Of a DNA stretch of 27,716 bases, positions 17,289-26,215 are shown piece by piece. Every line of letters starts with the position of its first letter. Positions within the stretch are counted from its first letter, which is position 1. A model generated the notes under the pieces. It did not search any database and had not been told where the DNA came from. It was given only the letters and a program-made list of their open reading frames with translations. This DNA comes from Planctomycetota bacterium (GTDB lineage: Bacteria; Planctomycetota; Planctomycetia; Pirellulales; Pirellulaceae), in the NCBI GenBank assembly GCA_029259935.1, contig JAJDEH010000385.1, positions 1 to 27,716 on the forward strand. Direction: 5' to 3'. The position numbers and the translations under genes were made by a program.

Positions 17289-18504
17289 GTTGAATCATCC
17301 CACTGGCTCGCGGATGATCGCCGCTGGCCACATCAACGCCACCGGCACCGGCAACACGATCTATTCGCCCACGACGTTCCGGCCGACGGCCCAGGTACAC
17401 GTCAACGCCGGCGGCAGCCTGATCCTCGAGGGGCCGATGCGCTACGAGGGCGGCAGCTTCACTGGGGCCGGCGTGCTGGTCCAAAACGGCGAAGGGCACG
17501 TCGTCGCACCGACGACCATTAACACCTCGATCTTCGATTTCGACGGCTCGTTCGAAGCCGCCGTGTGGACGCTTGAATCCGACTTGACGCTCGACGTCGG
17601 TCAGTTGGAAAACTCGACCATCAACACCAACGTGTTCGATGGGACGATCGAGGCTAAGAGCGATTCGACATTGACGCTCAACCTCGCCGGCGGCAGCCAA
17701 TGGGAGATGCACGGCACGTTGGCCGTCGGTACGGGAAATGCCTTGGAGTTGCGCGTCGCCGGCGTGCCCGTTAAACTCGCCGGCACGGTTTTCGTCGGCA
17801 CGGGCAGCCAACTGACCTTCGACGCCGACGTATCCGGAAGCGTTCAATTCAACGGCGGCGGAACCGTCGTGTTCAACGGCGCCAACAATCCCGGAAACAG
17901 TCCGGGCGTGCAGCGGTTCGAGGGCGACGTGACATTCGGCCCCTCGTCGCTGTTGACGATCGAAGTCGCTTCGCAGCGCACGGAAGACCACGACCGCCTC
18001 GAAGCGTCCGGAAAGCTGACGCTCGACGGAATGCTGAAGGTCGAAACGATCGGCGATGCGGCATTGCGGCCGGGCGATCGATTCGTCATCGCCAAATACG
18101 GTGGCCTCGAAGGCGAATTCGACGGCATTCAAGCGCCGCTGCTGGGCGACGGAATGATGTTCGCTCTCGATTACGGCGCGAGCGAGCTATCACTCGTATA
18201 TACGATGCTGGGAGATTTCGATGCGGACTTCCGCGTGACCCGCGCCGACGCGGCGATCGTGGCGGCAAACTTTGGAATGGAGAACGGAGCGACGATAAGT
18301 CACGGAGACTTGGACGGCGACGGTCGCGTCGGGATCTCCGACGCAGCGATTTTTCAAGCCAACTTCGGCCGATCCATCGCCGACTTTGGCGCGGCACGCC
18401 GCGCGGCCGTTCCCGAACCGACGAGCATCGTTCTCGTTGCCATCGGCTCGATTTTTGCCGTCCGTTTTCTGCCGGTAACGAAATCACGACGACGAGCCAC
18501 GTAA
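17287..18504 (+). pseudogene. PEP-CTERM dockerin protein lacking its 5' end
   Basis: About 400 residues remain of a secreted autotransporter-like protein. The earliest plausible start is ATG 17287, but no signal peptide follows it, although every other PEP-CTERM protein here has one; the frame further upstream lies in the excisionase/integrase leader. The visible part has beta-rich, Gly/Asn/Thr-rich repeats, a GNSPGVQRFEGDVTF segment of the kind that closes such solenoids, and two dockerin-like loops (DFDADFRVTRADAAIV, DLDGDGRVGISDAAIF). It ends with VPEPTS, a hydrophobic helix and a KSRRRAT tail. I infer that recombination with the xis-int module removed the promoter, signal peptide and N-terminal repeats, so it is probably not exported. 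A cytoplasmic product from the ATG at 17287 cannot be excluded. Confidence 0.7.
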
Positions 18505-19072
18505 TGGACCGGCGACGAAACGCCACGAACGGGGCGCGAATCGCCGTGAACTCGCCGGTACCGATACGGGCACTCCGCGAAATCACCCGCCGTAGCACTA
18601 GAAACTGTTTAGCGTTACGCCGTTTGCAAAGCACGGAAATGAAATGTGGTGCCAGGAAACCGGTTGCAATGGTGAGCTAGCACCACCAAATCCTCGACAC
18701 GCCGCGTGCTAGCAGTTTTGCATTGCAAATGTGAATGTGCCCGCCGACACCGTTTTTTGCTTGCACCCGTCCACTGGGAGAGTTAGGATCGTGGGGGGGA
18801 TTGTTGCGGATTCCTTTCACGGCAAGCCGCGCTTTCGCAGACAATGCTGAAGACATTGTCGATCGTTTTGCCGGCGCCACCTATAGATTCGTTTCAAGAA
18901 AACGTGTTCTCTAGGTACAAGCCAATGGCATAAATCGATTCCCGGTTTCTATCGCCGACGACTGCCAATACCGTGCCGACGCACCGAGCCTCGTCGACCA
19001 ATTCCCCAACGCCCCGTCCGCGCATTCGCCCACATCACGCTTGCGATGACGCTCAAGCGCGCACGCTAAAAT
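18505..19072. other. Intergenic stretch with a repeat
   Basis: 568 bases between two PEP-CTERM genes on the same strand. It holds the first left-arm-type repeat (18531-18668) and, around 18674-18695, a small inverted repeat (TGGTG, AGCTAG, CACCA). I see no gene; the rest is presumably the promoter region of the gene at 19073. Confidence 0.5.
18531..18668 (+). repeat. Left-arm att-like repeat, copy E1 with diverged core
   Basis: The repeat contains CGCCGTGAACTCGCC, a pair of hexamers GGTACC and GGCACT 12 bp apart (18557, 18569), CGTTACGCCGTTTGCAAAG, and a core-like end GGAAATGAAATGTGGTGCC followed by GGTTGC. The same order occurs at 26106-26240, where the core is the tRNA-Ser(GGA) 3' half. 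Here the core is degenerate and the T arm is not recognisable. It separates the truncated PEP-CTERM gene from the next one. Confidence 0.6.
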
Positions 19073-20692
19073 ATGACATCACAATCGTCTCCTTCCAATT
19101 CGATGCCGTCGGCGCAGCGAACGTGCAAGGCAACGCCGCGGTTGGCTGTCAAATATCCAAGTACAATGGCAAAGGCAATGAAATCAAGACCGACACAGCA
19201 GATGGAAACTGGCGGATCACGTTTCGCGCCCCGTAGGCGAGGCCGTTGGTGGTTCCGCACGCTCCAAATCGCCACGCCCATGGTGATCGTGGCATGCGTG
19301 ATAATAACGCGGGCCGACGCGGCTCTGATTACATCGACGTGGCTCGGAGCGACCGGCGAGTGGTCCGACGTGTTGCAATGGGACACGCCAGGATTCCCGA
19401 ACAACGGCGTAGATCAGTACAACGCCGTTGTCTCGGGCGGTGACGTGACAGTCGATCTGAACGTTACGATCAATGGCTTGACGGTAAACGGTGGAACAAT
19501 CCGTGGTCCAAATGGTCTCACGAGCAACACCGTGATCTGGACCGGCGGGACGATGACCGGGTCCGGCACGACGCAGGCCACTGTTGCGATGGACCTAAGC
19601 GGGACGACGAAAACACTCAACGGCGGTCGAATTATCGAGAATTTCGGTACGGCTAGTTGGACCGCCGGAAACTTCGATACCGGCGACGGCGCCCAGTTTC
19701 ACAATCACGGCGTCTTGACCACGGACTTTGACGGATCGTTTCAACACAACCTAGGTGGCAGCGCGACCGTGTTTGAAAACGATAACGGTTTCTCCAAAGT
19801 CGGCGGCGTGGGAACGACGACGTTTGCGACGGTTTTTAACAACAGCGGCGACGTCATCGTCAGCAGCGGCACGCTTTCTCTAGAGGGAGGGGGAACTCAT
19901 ACCGGCGGATTCCACGCGTTGTCGCCCGGCAACCTGGCGTTTGGCGGAGGCACACACGATTTGAACGGCGCGAACGTAATCGGTTCGGGAACCGTAACGA
20001 TCAGCAGTGGCACCGTCAACGTCTCCGGCGCTTCATCCTATAGTGTGGGGACGACCGTGTTGTCGAGTGGAACGCTTGGAGTCGGCACGACAATCAATAG
20101 CACAAGCTTTCTGCAGATCGGTGGGTCGTTGGTCTTGAATGGTGGAGGCGTTCTTTCATTAGGTACGATTGATATTCAGGGCGGCAGCGTGCAGGGAACG
20201 GGACTCATTCATGCGAATGTTGATAATAGCGGCCTGATTTCGCCTGGCCTAGCGTCGCAGGCAAAAATTGACATCCATGGCGATGTTGCCCTGCTTTCCG
20301 CTTCGCATTTCCTCGCGGAAATTGGCGGCGTCAACCAGGGCACGGACTACGATTGGCTGGAAATCACCGGTTCCGTTGCGCTCGATGGCACACTGATCGT
20401 CGAGCTCGTCGACGGCTTTGACGCATCGATCCAGGTTGGTGATACTTTTACCGTACTTTCCGCTTCGTCGCTTTCGGGAAGTGTTGCAAACGCCGCGCAC
20501 GGCGAAACGATCACGATCGGTGCCATCGAACTCCAAGTGAACTATGGTCCCAATAGCTCCTTTGGTGCGAACAGTGTGGTGATCTCGACGGCGTTGGTTC
20601 CAGAACCGAGCACACTCGAGATGGTAGCGGTTGGTGTCGTCGTAACACTGACTCGTCGTAGCGCAAGGAGGACACGGAGACGCTCGTCATAA
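19073..20692 (+). CDS. Secreted autotransporter-like repeat protein with PEP-CTERM
   Basis: A frame of 539 residues. The start is uncertain: the first 55 residues are polar and basic, and the transmembrane-like signal segment (TLQIATPMVIVACVIIT, then ADAALI) begins only near residue 63. Internal ATGs at 19166, 19178 or 19202 would give a more usual signal peptide; the one at 19178 has AAAGG just before it. The body is rich in Gly, Thr, Ser and Asn and built of short beta-strand repeats (GGTIRGPNGL, LNGGGVLSLG, IQGGSVQGTG), as in passenger-like beta-helices. A GDTFTVLSASSLSG segment lies towards the end. The C-terminus is VPEPSTLEMVAVGVVVTL followed by an arginine-rich tail, a typical PEP-CTERM signal. 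Unlike the other complete proteins it has no dockerin pair. Presumed surface-exposed; function unknown. Confidence 0.8.
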   Translation: MTSQSSPSNSMPSAQRTCKATPRLAVKYPSTMAKAMKSRPTQQMETGGSRFAPRRRGRWWFRTLQIATPMVIVACVIITRADAALITSTWLGATGEWSDVLQWDTPGFPNNGVDQYNAVVSGGDVTVDLNVTINGLTVNGGTIRGPNGLTSNTVIWTGGTMTGSGTTQATVAMDLSGTTKTLNGGRIIENFGTASWTAGNFDTGDGAQFHNHGVLTTDFDGSFQHNLGGSATVFENDNGFSKVGGVGTTTFATVFNNSGDVIVSSGTLSLEGGGTHTGGFHALSPGNLAFGGGTHDLNGANVIGSGTVTISSGTVNVSGASSYSVGTTVLSSGTLGVGTTINSTSFLQIGGSLVLNGGGVLSLGTIDIQGGSVQGTGLIHANVDNSGLISPGLASQAKIDIHGDVALLSASHFLAEIGGVNQGTDYDWLEITGSVALDGTLIVELVDGFDASIQVGDTFTVLSASSLSGSVANAAHGETITIGAIELQVNYGPNSSFGANSVVISTALVPEPSTLEMVAVGVVVTLTRRSARRTRRRSS

Positions 20693-20759
20693 ATTCTCTA
20701 CCGCTTCTTATTCGGCACGTTAACACTTGAATCTGCGCTTTCCGAGAAACTGGTTTACG

Positions 20760-21060
20760 TCAGGCGGCCATTGCGATGAGGCTTTTGGCTAGTTTGAGGA
20801 TTTTGTTGGGGAGCGACGGGTCGGCGTGGAAGGCGTTTAATTCGTGATCGAGGATCAGGCGGCGTAGGGCTTTGCGGCGATTGGCGTGCGAGGGGCGGCG
20901 TCGCGGAACGTCCCACGGCGAGTCGCTGCGGTCGACGAGTTGTTCGTGCGGACGATTCCACGCCCATAGTTCCACCAGTGTGTGCATCCACAGATTCAGA
21001 TTCAACACGGCGACGTTCGTCCAGATGTTGCGCACTTGCTGTTGGCCGTAACCGTTCACG
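20760..21060 (-). pseudogene. C-terminal fragment of a transposase
   Basis: About 100 codons ending at 20760. The sequence starts NGYGQQQVRNIWTNV, continues LWMHTLVELWAWNRP and DRSDSPWD, with RRPSHANRRKALRR, and ends KILKLAKSLIAMAA. I recognise this as the C-terminal part of a transposase type repeated in planctomycete genomes; I cannot name the IS family with certainty. The N-terminal and catalytic parts are absent: the fragment begins exactly at the terminal inverted repeat of the IS66-type element, which appears to have cut it off. It is not expected to be functional. Confidence 0.5.
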
Positions 21061-22563
21061 CCCCGGGTAGCAGCGTTGGTGGTTGGCGGTGGGCGCGTTT
21101 TGCTTGGATGGCTTCGGTGAGGAAGGCGAACAGATTGCGGCCGGCTTGGCGGCAGGTTTCGGTGATGGTGAGGATGGTCTCGACGAACCGACTGCCGGCG
21201 GGGCTTTGCGTGCCGAAGCTGAGTTTGCGCCAGATGACGGCGTGTCGCAGCGCGCGCTCGCTGGCGTTGTTCGTCGGCTCGACGCCGCGTATTGAATCGC
21301 CGACGTCGACGAACGTCCACAGCCAGTCGCGATGGTCGTGCAGCGGCCGGCACATGCCGACGAGCCGCGTGTTGCCGCTGAACTCGCCGCGCAGCAGCAA
21401 GGCGTCCACTTCGCGGCGAACCGGTTGCATTGCTTCGACGAAGTCGGCTCGCGTGAGCGTGCCGTCGCGGCACCGCGACCAGTGTCGAAACAACTCCTTC
21501 GTTGGCCGCACAAGTGCGCGGCCGAGGTGCTTCGCCTGCCCGTCGCTGCTGTCGGCGAGTGCTTGAAAGTCGCGCCGCAAATGCGCCCAGCACCACTGCA
21601 AGCAGCCCGTCGCGCCGACCGGAAGATACGCTTTCGCTCGATCGCAGGTGACCACGCCGTCATACTTTTCGCCGAGCAACTCCGCCACGACGCTCGCGCC
21701 GCGCGTCGGCCGCAACACAAACACCGTGAACTTCTCGGCCACGGCCGTCCATAGCCAGGCCTTCGTCGAGCCTTCCATGCTCGGTGTTTCATCGAGCGAG
21801 ACCTGCGACTGCGAGGGCAACTGCGCTGCGAGTTGTTCGTAATTCGGCCGCAGCGCCGCGGTGGCCTGGTTCTGCAATTTCACGACCCAGCCCGACGAAC
21901 ACGGCTGGCCAAGAATTTGTTCGAGAAACATCGCCACGCGGCGCTTCGACTGGCGAAAACAGCCCATCAACATCGTGACCAGCGACACCAATCGCGGCCC
22001 GGCCGTGCTCGTCGGCACGCCGTCGGGCAGTTTGCCGCACGTCGACTCGCCGCAACCACAGCACGTCAAGCGATGGCGTTGATATTCGGTGACGGTCGGC
22101 TTGATTTCCGGAAGTTCCCACACCTGATGCCGCAACGGCGCAAGATCGGCGCGATGACTTCCGCGGCCGCGGAAGCTCTTGCCGCAACGACGACAGGACG
22201 TCGGCTTGAGCACGACGACGTCGTCGCACTGCTCAGCCGGGATCAACGCTCGTTCGTGCCGCGGATGGCCTGGTTGTCCGCCGCGCCGGCGATTCGATTT
22301 CGGTTTCGTCGACGGCGGCTTGGCATGCGGATGCTGCACGCTCGGCGGCAGCGAAGAATTCTGCGGCGACTTGCCGAGCCGCTCCTCAAGCTCAGCCACC
22401 CGCTTCGCGAGCGCAGCGTTCTGAGCCAGCAACGCACGAATGATCGCCTGCGCCTCCGGCGACTGCCGAGCAATCAATTCCTCCGTGACTTCCAGCGACA
22501 TGCCCCATGTTGTCTCCCAGATTCAGTTTCCAGAAAAGATCAATCCGGGCCGTGAACGGTTAC
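21048..22563. mobile_element. IS66-family insertion sequence (single-gene type)
   Basis: Terminal inverted repeats GTAACCGTTCACG (21048-21060) and CGTGAACGGTTAC (22551-22563) are perfect over 13 bp, and the similarity continues for a few bases inward (CCCCGG / CCGGGC). They begin with GTAA, as usual for IS66 elements. The 1516-bp element holds one transposase gene on the minus strand, which fits the ISBst12-like group lacking tnpA and tnpB. The 8-bp flanks are TGTTGGCC on the left and GCAAGTCG on the right, so no target duplication is visible. That implies a later rearrangement at one end. Confidence 0.75.
21056..22501 (-). CDS. tnpC: IS66-family transposase
   Basis: A 481-residue transposase. 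Residues 15-45 form a leucine-rich coiled coil, followed by KSPQNSSLPPS and a GGQPGHP motif. A zinc-binding segment has CRRCGKS at about 103 and CCGCGESTCG at about 147. The IS66 catalytic domain carries the DDE triad at D237 (VSLDET), D287 (TCDRAKAYL) and E415 (NNASERALR). The usual IS66 C-terminal motif (FGTQSPAGSRFVETILTIT) is present. The stop lies inside the left terminal repeat. The gene looks intact, so the element may still be active. No tnpA or tnpB is present. It occupies the boundary between a PEP-CTERM gene and the methyltransferase, directly beside a left-arm att-like repeat. Confidence 0.93.
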   Translation of the reverse strand: MSLEVTEELIARQSPEAQAIIRALLAQNAALAKRVAELEERLGKSPQNSSLPPSVQHPHAKPPSTKPKSNRRRGGQPGHPRHERALIPAEQCDDVVVLKPTSCRRCGKSFRGRGSHRADLAPLRHQVWELPEIKPTVTEYQRHRLTCCGCGESTCGKLPDGVPTSTAGPRLVSLVTMLMGCFRQSKRRVAMFLEQILGQPCSSGWVVKLQNQATAALRPNYEQLAAQLPSQSQVSLDETPSMEGSTKAWLWTAVAEKFTVFVLRPTRGASVVAELLGEKYDGVVTCDRAKAYLPVGATGCLQWCWAHLRRDFQALADSSDGQAKHLGRALVRPTKELFRHWSRCRDGTLTRADFVEAMQPVRREVDALLLRGEFSGNTRLVGMCRPLHDHRDWLWTFVDVGDSIRGVEPTNNASERALRHAVIWRKLSFGTQSPAGSRFVETILTITETCRQAGRNLFAFLTEAIQAKRAHRQPPTLLPGA

Positions 22564-22650
22564 GCAAGTCGCCGCGAACTCGCCGACACCATTGTCGGCA
22601 TTCCGCCGAGTTTGCCCAAAGCTTAACGACTTACCGCAACGTAGGTGTTC
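22564..22650 (+). repeat. Left-arm att-like repeat, copy E2
   Basis: Begins at the right end of the IS66 element. It reads GTCGCCGCGAACTCGCC, then the hexamers GACACC and GGCATT 12 bp apart (22585, 22597), then ACCGCAACG. It is the most diverged of the four left-arm repeats, and no clear tRNA core follows. The IS may have inserted into its left side. Confidence 0.45.
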
Positions 22651-22715
22651 AGAATCGCGAAAACGCGTGGCGCTGCCAAGATTTACGGCTAAATGATCCA
22701 AACAAAGACGCGACA

Positions 22716-23486
22716 TCAACGATAGGCGACGACGAACGTCCTGCGAAACGGGAAGAGCACCTTGCCATCGGCGCGACGCTCGTACGCGCTACAAACACGT
22801 TGATGCAGTTCAGATAGAAAGCCGAGGCGTTCGTCATTCGTGTCGAGTGCCCCAAGGAACGGCCGAAGTCCTGTGCTCGCGATCCAATCCACAATTGAGT
22901 CGGCAGATTCCATGATGTGATGATATTCGGTTTCCCAAATGTCCAGAGTGGTCGTGTTTGCCACGAGCGTGTCGTAGTAAAATGCAGGGCTTTCCATCGT
23001 CAATGCGCTTCGTGCCGCGTCCATGCGTTCCGTCCATGCCCGATCACGCGAGACCTCATGAATGATCGTTCGCACTGTCGCGAAGGTACTGCTCGGAATT
23101 TGGAACGCCAACGCGCCGCCGGGCTTGACCGTGTTGAGAAGTTTGCGCATCAGCGCATCGTGATTCGGAATCCACTGTAATGCGGCGTTGGAGTAGACGA
23201 GATCGACCGGGCTGGATGGAGTCCAACGAGCGGCATCGGAAAGCATCCAGTTCTGCTCAGGAAATGATCGCTTCGCCGCTTCGATCATCTCGGCCGAGTT
23301 GTCGATCCCGAGTATGTCTGCTTGCGGCCAACAGCGGCGCAGGATTTGAGTACTGTTGCCGGGACCACAACCGAGGTCGACAATCTTCTGTGGCTCGTCG
23401 CAGTTGACGCGAGCAGCAAGGTCTGCCGCCGGTCGAGTGCGATCATCGCCATATTTCAGGTAGTGTGCTGCGTTCCAACTTGACAT
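22716..23486 (-). CDS. tam: Trans-aconitate 2-methyltransferase-like protein
   Basis: A 256-residue class I S-adenosylmethionine methyltransferase. The N-terminus MSSWNAAHYLKYGDDRTRPA fits the WNxxxYLxFxxxRxRPA signature of trans-aconitate methyltransferases. The SAM-binding loop VDLGCGPGNST is at 36-46, the acidic residue after strand two is in LGIDNSAEM near residue 60, and motifs SDAARW, VDLVYSNAALQWI and the VKPGGALAFQIP strand follow. Tam methylates trans-aconitate, an inhibitor that forms from the citric-acid-cycle intermediate cis-aconitate. The length equals that of the family. No obvious Shine-Dalgarno precedes the ATG. It is alone between two left-arm att-like repeats (E2 and E3), with no metabolic neighbour, so it looks like a single-gene insertion. 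Another small-molecule methyltransferase of the same fold is possible. Confidence 0.78.
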   Translation of the reverse strand: MSSWNAAHYLKYGDDRTRPAADLAARVNCDEPQKIVDLGCGPGNSTQILRRCWPQADILGIDNSAEMIEAAKRSFPEQNWMLSDAARWTPSSPVDLVYSNAALQWIPNHDALMRKLLNTVKPGGALAFQIPSSTFATVRTIIHEVSRDRAWTERMDAARSALTMESPAFYYDTLVANTTTLDIWETEYHHIMESADSIVDWIASTGLRPFLGALDTNDERLGFLSELHQRVCSAYERRADGKVLFPFRRTFVVAYR

Positions 23487-24176
23487 GTTCGTCGTTTACT
23501 CTGCGGATAACTTCGGGGTTTGGCGGCTTGATTTTACGTGTTCGCTGGATTGCCGCATCGGGAGTCGCTCACGATCCGAAGCATACCGTCGATCATCGGG
23601 TCGACCAACTTTACTCCCCTTCTTGTGTGGCCGTGCGCATTGTTCCCAGCGACCATGACGCTGGAATGCTACCCAGGGTTTGCGAGCGTTCTGCGGCGAG
23701 CGGCCGGGAAATCGGCGAACGTGGCGGCGTCGCAAGTCGAAACTGGATGTGCTACTGCCGCTCATTCGCCAGAACCTTGCCGACAACCAGCAAGCACCAA
23801 TGGTACAGTGACAACCTGTTCTCCACGTTCAGTGCAAATCGCGGCAAACTCGCCGGCACCAATATCGGCACCCCGCCGATTTCGCCACGCCGCAACTCCT
23901 ACTCCGCACGCCAGTTACGCCATTCGCGCAACCGACTCGAAATCAGGTAGCAAAAAACGGTTGCACTCGCCGTAAGTCTTTTTCGTCTTTCGCCTTGCGT
24001 TAGATTCGAGCCGGTTTCGTTCGCGGGGTGTACTCCATTGGTGCGACATTGCCGCCAGCCTATTGCGATTGCTGCGATTCGCCCCAAGTCGGCGACCGAC
24101 GACCAGCGCGCCTAGCTCGACGCGCTGACCCTGCTCAGCCAGCAGAAAAACGCACGACGTTGGACAATGCGGAACC
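23487..24176. other. Gene-poor stretch with a repeat
   Basis: About 690 bases between the methyltransferase start and the end of the next minus-strand gene. It contains the third left-arm repeat (23828-23970). The 340 bases before it hold only overlapping short frames without recognisable motifs, possibly decayed coding sequence. After the repeat I see nothing definable. Confidence 0.45.
23828..23970 (+). repeat. Left-arm att-like repeat, copy E3
   Basis: It reads GTGCAAATCGCGGCAAACTC, then two perfect GGCACC hexamers 12 bp apart (23835, 23847), GCCGCAAC, GTTACGCCATTCGC, and a degenerate core (GACTCGAAATCAGGT ... GGTTGC). It is closely similar to the copy at 26106 over the first 50 bases. 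It marks the boundary between the methyltransferase gene and the next minus-strand gene. Confidence 0.65.
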
Positions 24177-25307
24177 TTACGGGCCCACGGTCTCCGGCAG
24201 TTCCGGCGCTTTGTCCAGCTTCATCTCCTTGGTAACCCGGTGCGAAACCGACGCATCGAGCGCAACGTCGTTCAGTGGAACTTGCTTGCCGTCCCGGACA
24301 AAGACATAGCTTCGCCGACCACTGTGGTCTGTGACCCGCGTGATTCCGCCCTCCTTATAGACCTCCGTTGCGATCAAATACGTCTTGTTGGTGTAGGGGT
24401 CAAAGACCTCGACGACATCGATTGGACCGGTGTCGTCGGGCGCCTCAATGTAATCGACATCTTCATCTGCCAATTCGTAGAGCAGCCCGTGAATTGCATA
24501 CACGTCTTGCCGAACGTGCTCCTTGGTCGCCTCGTCGAGCGCGCCAGCAGTTTTTTCAATCTGGCGGATGACATGGCTGGCACGGCGCTCGGCATCCTCG
24601 CGGCTCGTGTCGAGATCGGCGGAACATGAAGACCCGCCGAGAATATCGACGATTATGTCCGACCAGTGTTGCGGGGCACACTGGTCCTCCTCTCGCAAGT
24701 GCCTTTCGTAGAGCTCGCCTGCGTAAGCCTCATCCACCGCATCCAGCACAACCTCGGCGGACAGGACCGCGGCGGCGCCTGCCGCCGCCTTGCCCGTCTT
24801 GGAAGCGCCCTTTTTCGCCGCCGCCTTGGCCGTGGTCTTATAAAAGGAGCTGACGGGAAAGGCCGTCAGCGGCCGACCGGTGTAGTCCACCACTAGACGC
24901 AGGATTTTCGCTGGTTTGCCCAAGTGGTCGGTCCCAATCACCTCTGCGAATTCCCGTTCAATCACCACACAGGGCCGCCCGACCTGCTGGCCGCCGGCGT
25001 TGGTGGCTTTGCTCAAAACCGCCTTGCGGCTGGGCTTCGAGGCCGTCGTAGCGACCAACTTCTTGACAGCAACTTCGGTCTGAAACTTGGAAGCGAACAC
25101 GGCATGGCTGGTCTTGCCGGCTCCCCCTTTTTTCGTGAAATGCAATTGGATGTGCTTGAACGCCTTCTTCCAGACTCGACTATTCCGAGCAATATGGGCT
25201 GCGACCCTTGCTCCGGCTTTTTTCATCAGCAGCTTCATGCCACGTTTCCCCAATTTGCGCGCCACTTTCCGCGCTATACTCTTCACAGCATTTGCAGAAC
25301 CGGCCAT
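24177..25307 (-). CDS. Basic protein with a toxin-like nuclease core (uncertain)
   Basis: A 376-residue protein with a good ribosome binding site (GAGAGGTGG) before the ATG. Residues 1-75 are strongly basic (KVARKLGKRG, KKAGARVAAHI). Residues about 55-153 run HFTKKGGAGKTSHAVF, then GRPCVVIEREFAEVIGTDHL, then KILRLVVDYTGRPLTAFPV. The His-Lys-Gly start, the IGxDxxGxPxxxLRLVVD strand and the final TAFPV are the layout of BECR-fold (Barnase-EndoU-ColicinE5-RelE) ribonuclease domains of polymorphic toxins. That is my inference; key residues differ from textbook members. An alanine-rich linker and an acidic C-terminal 180 residues (DDTGPIDVVEVFDPYTNKTY) follow, which could be a self-inhibiting or partner domain. 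There is no signal peptide and no adjacent immunity gene. Confidence 0.5.
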   Translation of the reverse strand: MAGSANAVKSIARKVARKLGKRGMKLLMKKAGARVAAHIARNSRVWKKAFKHIQLHFTKKGGAGKTSHAVFASKFQTEVAVKKLVATTASKPSRKAVLSKATNAGGQQVGRPCVVIEREFAEVIGTDHLGKPAKILRLVVDYTGRPLTAFPVSSFYKTTAKAAAKKGASKTGKAAAGAAAVLSAEVVLDAVDEAYAGELYERHLREEDQCAPQHWSDIIVDILGGSSCSADLDTSREDAERRASHVIRQIEKTAGALDEATKEHVRQDVYAIHGLLYELADEDVDYIEAPDDTGPIDVVEVFDPYTNKTYLIATEVYKEGGITRVTDHSGRRSYVFVRDGKQVPLNDVALDASVSHRVTKEMKLDKAPELPETVGP

Positions 25308-25494
25308 CGTTCCACCTCTCTAAAAAAATGGGAAATCCTGCCGCAAAGCAGAAAACAGTCTGCCGTACTCTGCTCAGCGCACAAACTCGCGAAATGTTAC
25401 ACTGGTAGCCGCGCAATCTCGTCGAGGTACTTGGCGGAACCGCGTAACTTCTCAATAACCGGGTGGCAAGGCGGAAAAATCGATCTTTACTTGA

Positions 25495-26105
25495 GGGGTG
25501 ATTGCCGGCGAACACTTCGTAGCCCAACGGCAAGCCGCACCGCGTCACAACCAGGCCGATGCAGACCTGCTTGCAATCCGGCCGATGATCGCGCGAGTAG
25601 CCGCGCTTGGCCAACGGGTTGGCGTCGGCCCGGTTTTCGAAGTACGTGCTCGTCACGTCGTACAACAGCAAGTCGTACTCGACGGCGAACAGTTCGCCGA
25701 ACCGCTGCTTGAGAAACGCTTCCAGCGCCGGCTTGTGTGGCAGCAGTGCGTCGAGGCCGCGATACAGCCGGTTGTCGTCGAACTGCTCGACCGGCACGCC
25801 AAGCAAGTCGCACAGCGCGGACTGGCGATAAAAGTGTTCGGCGATATTCAGTTCGCTCGACGGTTCGCACAACCGCGCTGTGACGAGGATCAACGCCGTG
25901 AGCGACAACGGCACGCTTTCGCGGCCCGCCGGCATCGCGTCGCGGAGAAATTCGTCGAGGCCGAATTGTTTGACCAGTTCCAAAGCCAGCCACGGTCCGC
26001 CGAACTACCGGCAGTTCTCGACGCGCACCCGCGTGCGATCGATCTCGACGAACCGCGGCTCGACCTCGGTCACTCGCGATGAACCAGGCTCGAGGCGAAT
26101 TAGTG
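25495..26105 (-). pseudogene. IS1634-like transposase, broken at both ends and by a stop
   Basis: The frame reads VTEVEPRFVEIDRTRV, then a TAG stop after VRVENCR, then FGGPWLALELVKQFGLDEFL and onwards through LLYDVTSTYFENRADANPLA, KRGYSRDHRPDCKQV and LPLGYEVFAGN. These are the N-terminal half and the first catalytic strand (YDVTSTYFE) of IS1634-family transposases. The upstream end is cut where the att-like repeat starts near 26106, and the downstream end stops at FAGN near 25497, where the protein should continue for several hundred residues. With an internal stop and the C-terminal half missing, this is a dead relic. Confidence 0.78.
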
Positions 26106-26215
26106 CAGTTGCGATGCAAATCGCTGCAAACTCGACGGCACCAATATCGGCACCACGCGAAACCCGCCCGCCGCAACGTCAAACCTCGCAAACGTTTACG
26201 CCGTTCGCAAAGCAC
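26106..26215 (+). repeat. Left-arm att-like repeat, copy E4, joined to a core
   Basis: The most complete left arm. It reads GATGCAAATCGCTGCAAACT, two GGCACC hexamers 12 bp apart (26137, 26149), GCCGCAAC, GTTTACGCCGTTCGCAAAGC, and runs directly into the tRNA-Ser core at 26216. It is the only place where left arm, core and right arm are all recognisable and contiguous, so it is the best candidate for an attP-like arrangement. Confidence 0.68.

Noticed and set aside
20755..21792. A 345-residue minus-strand frame across the IS66 transposase
   Set aside because: Low-complexity arginine/serine/alanine shadow of the transposase gene.
25498..26082. A 194-residue plus-strand frame
   Set aside because: Antisense to the broken IS1634-like transposase, whose frame has recognised catalytic motifs.
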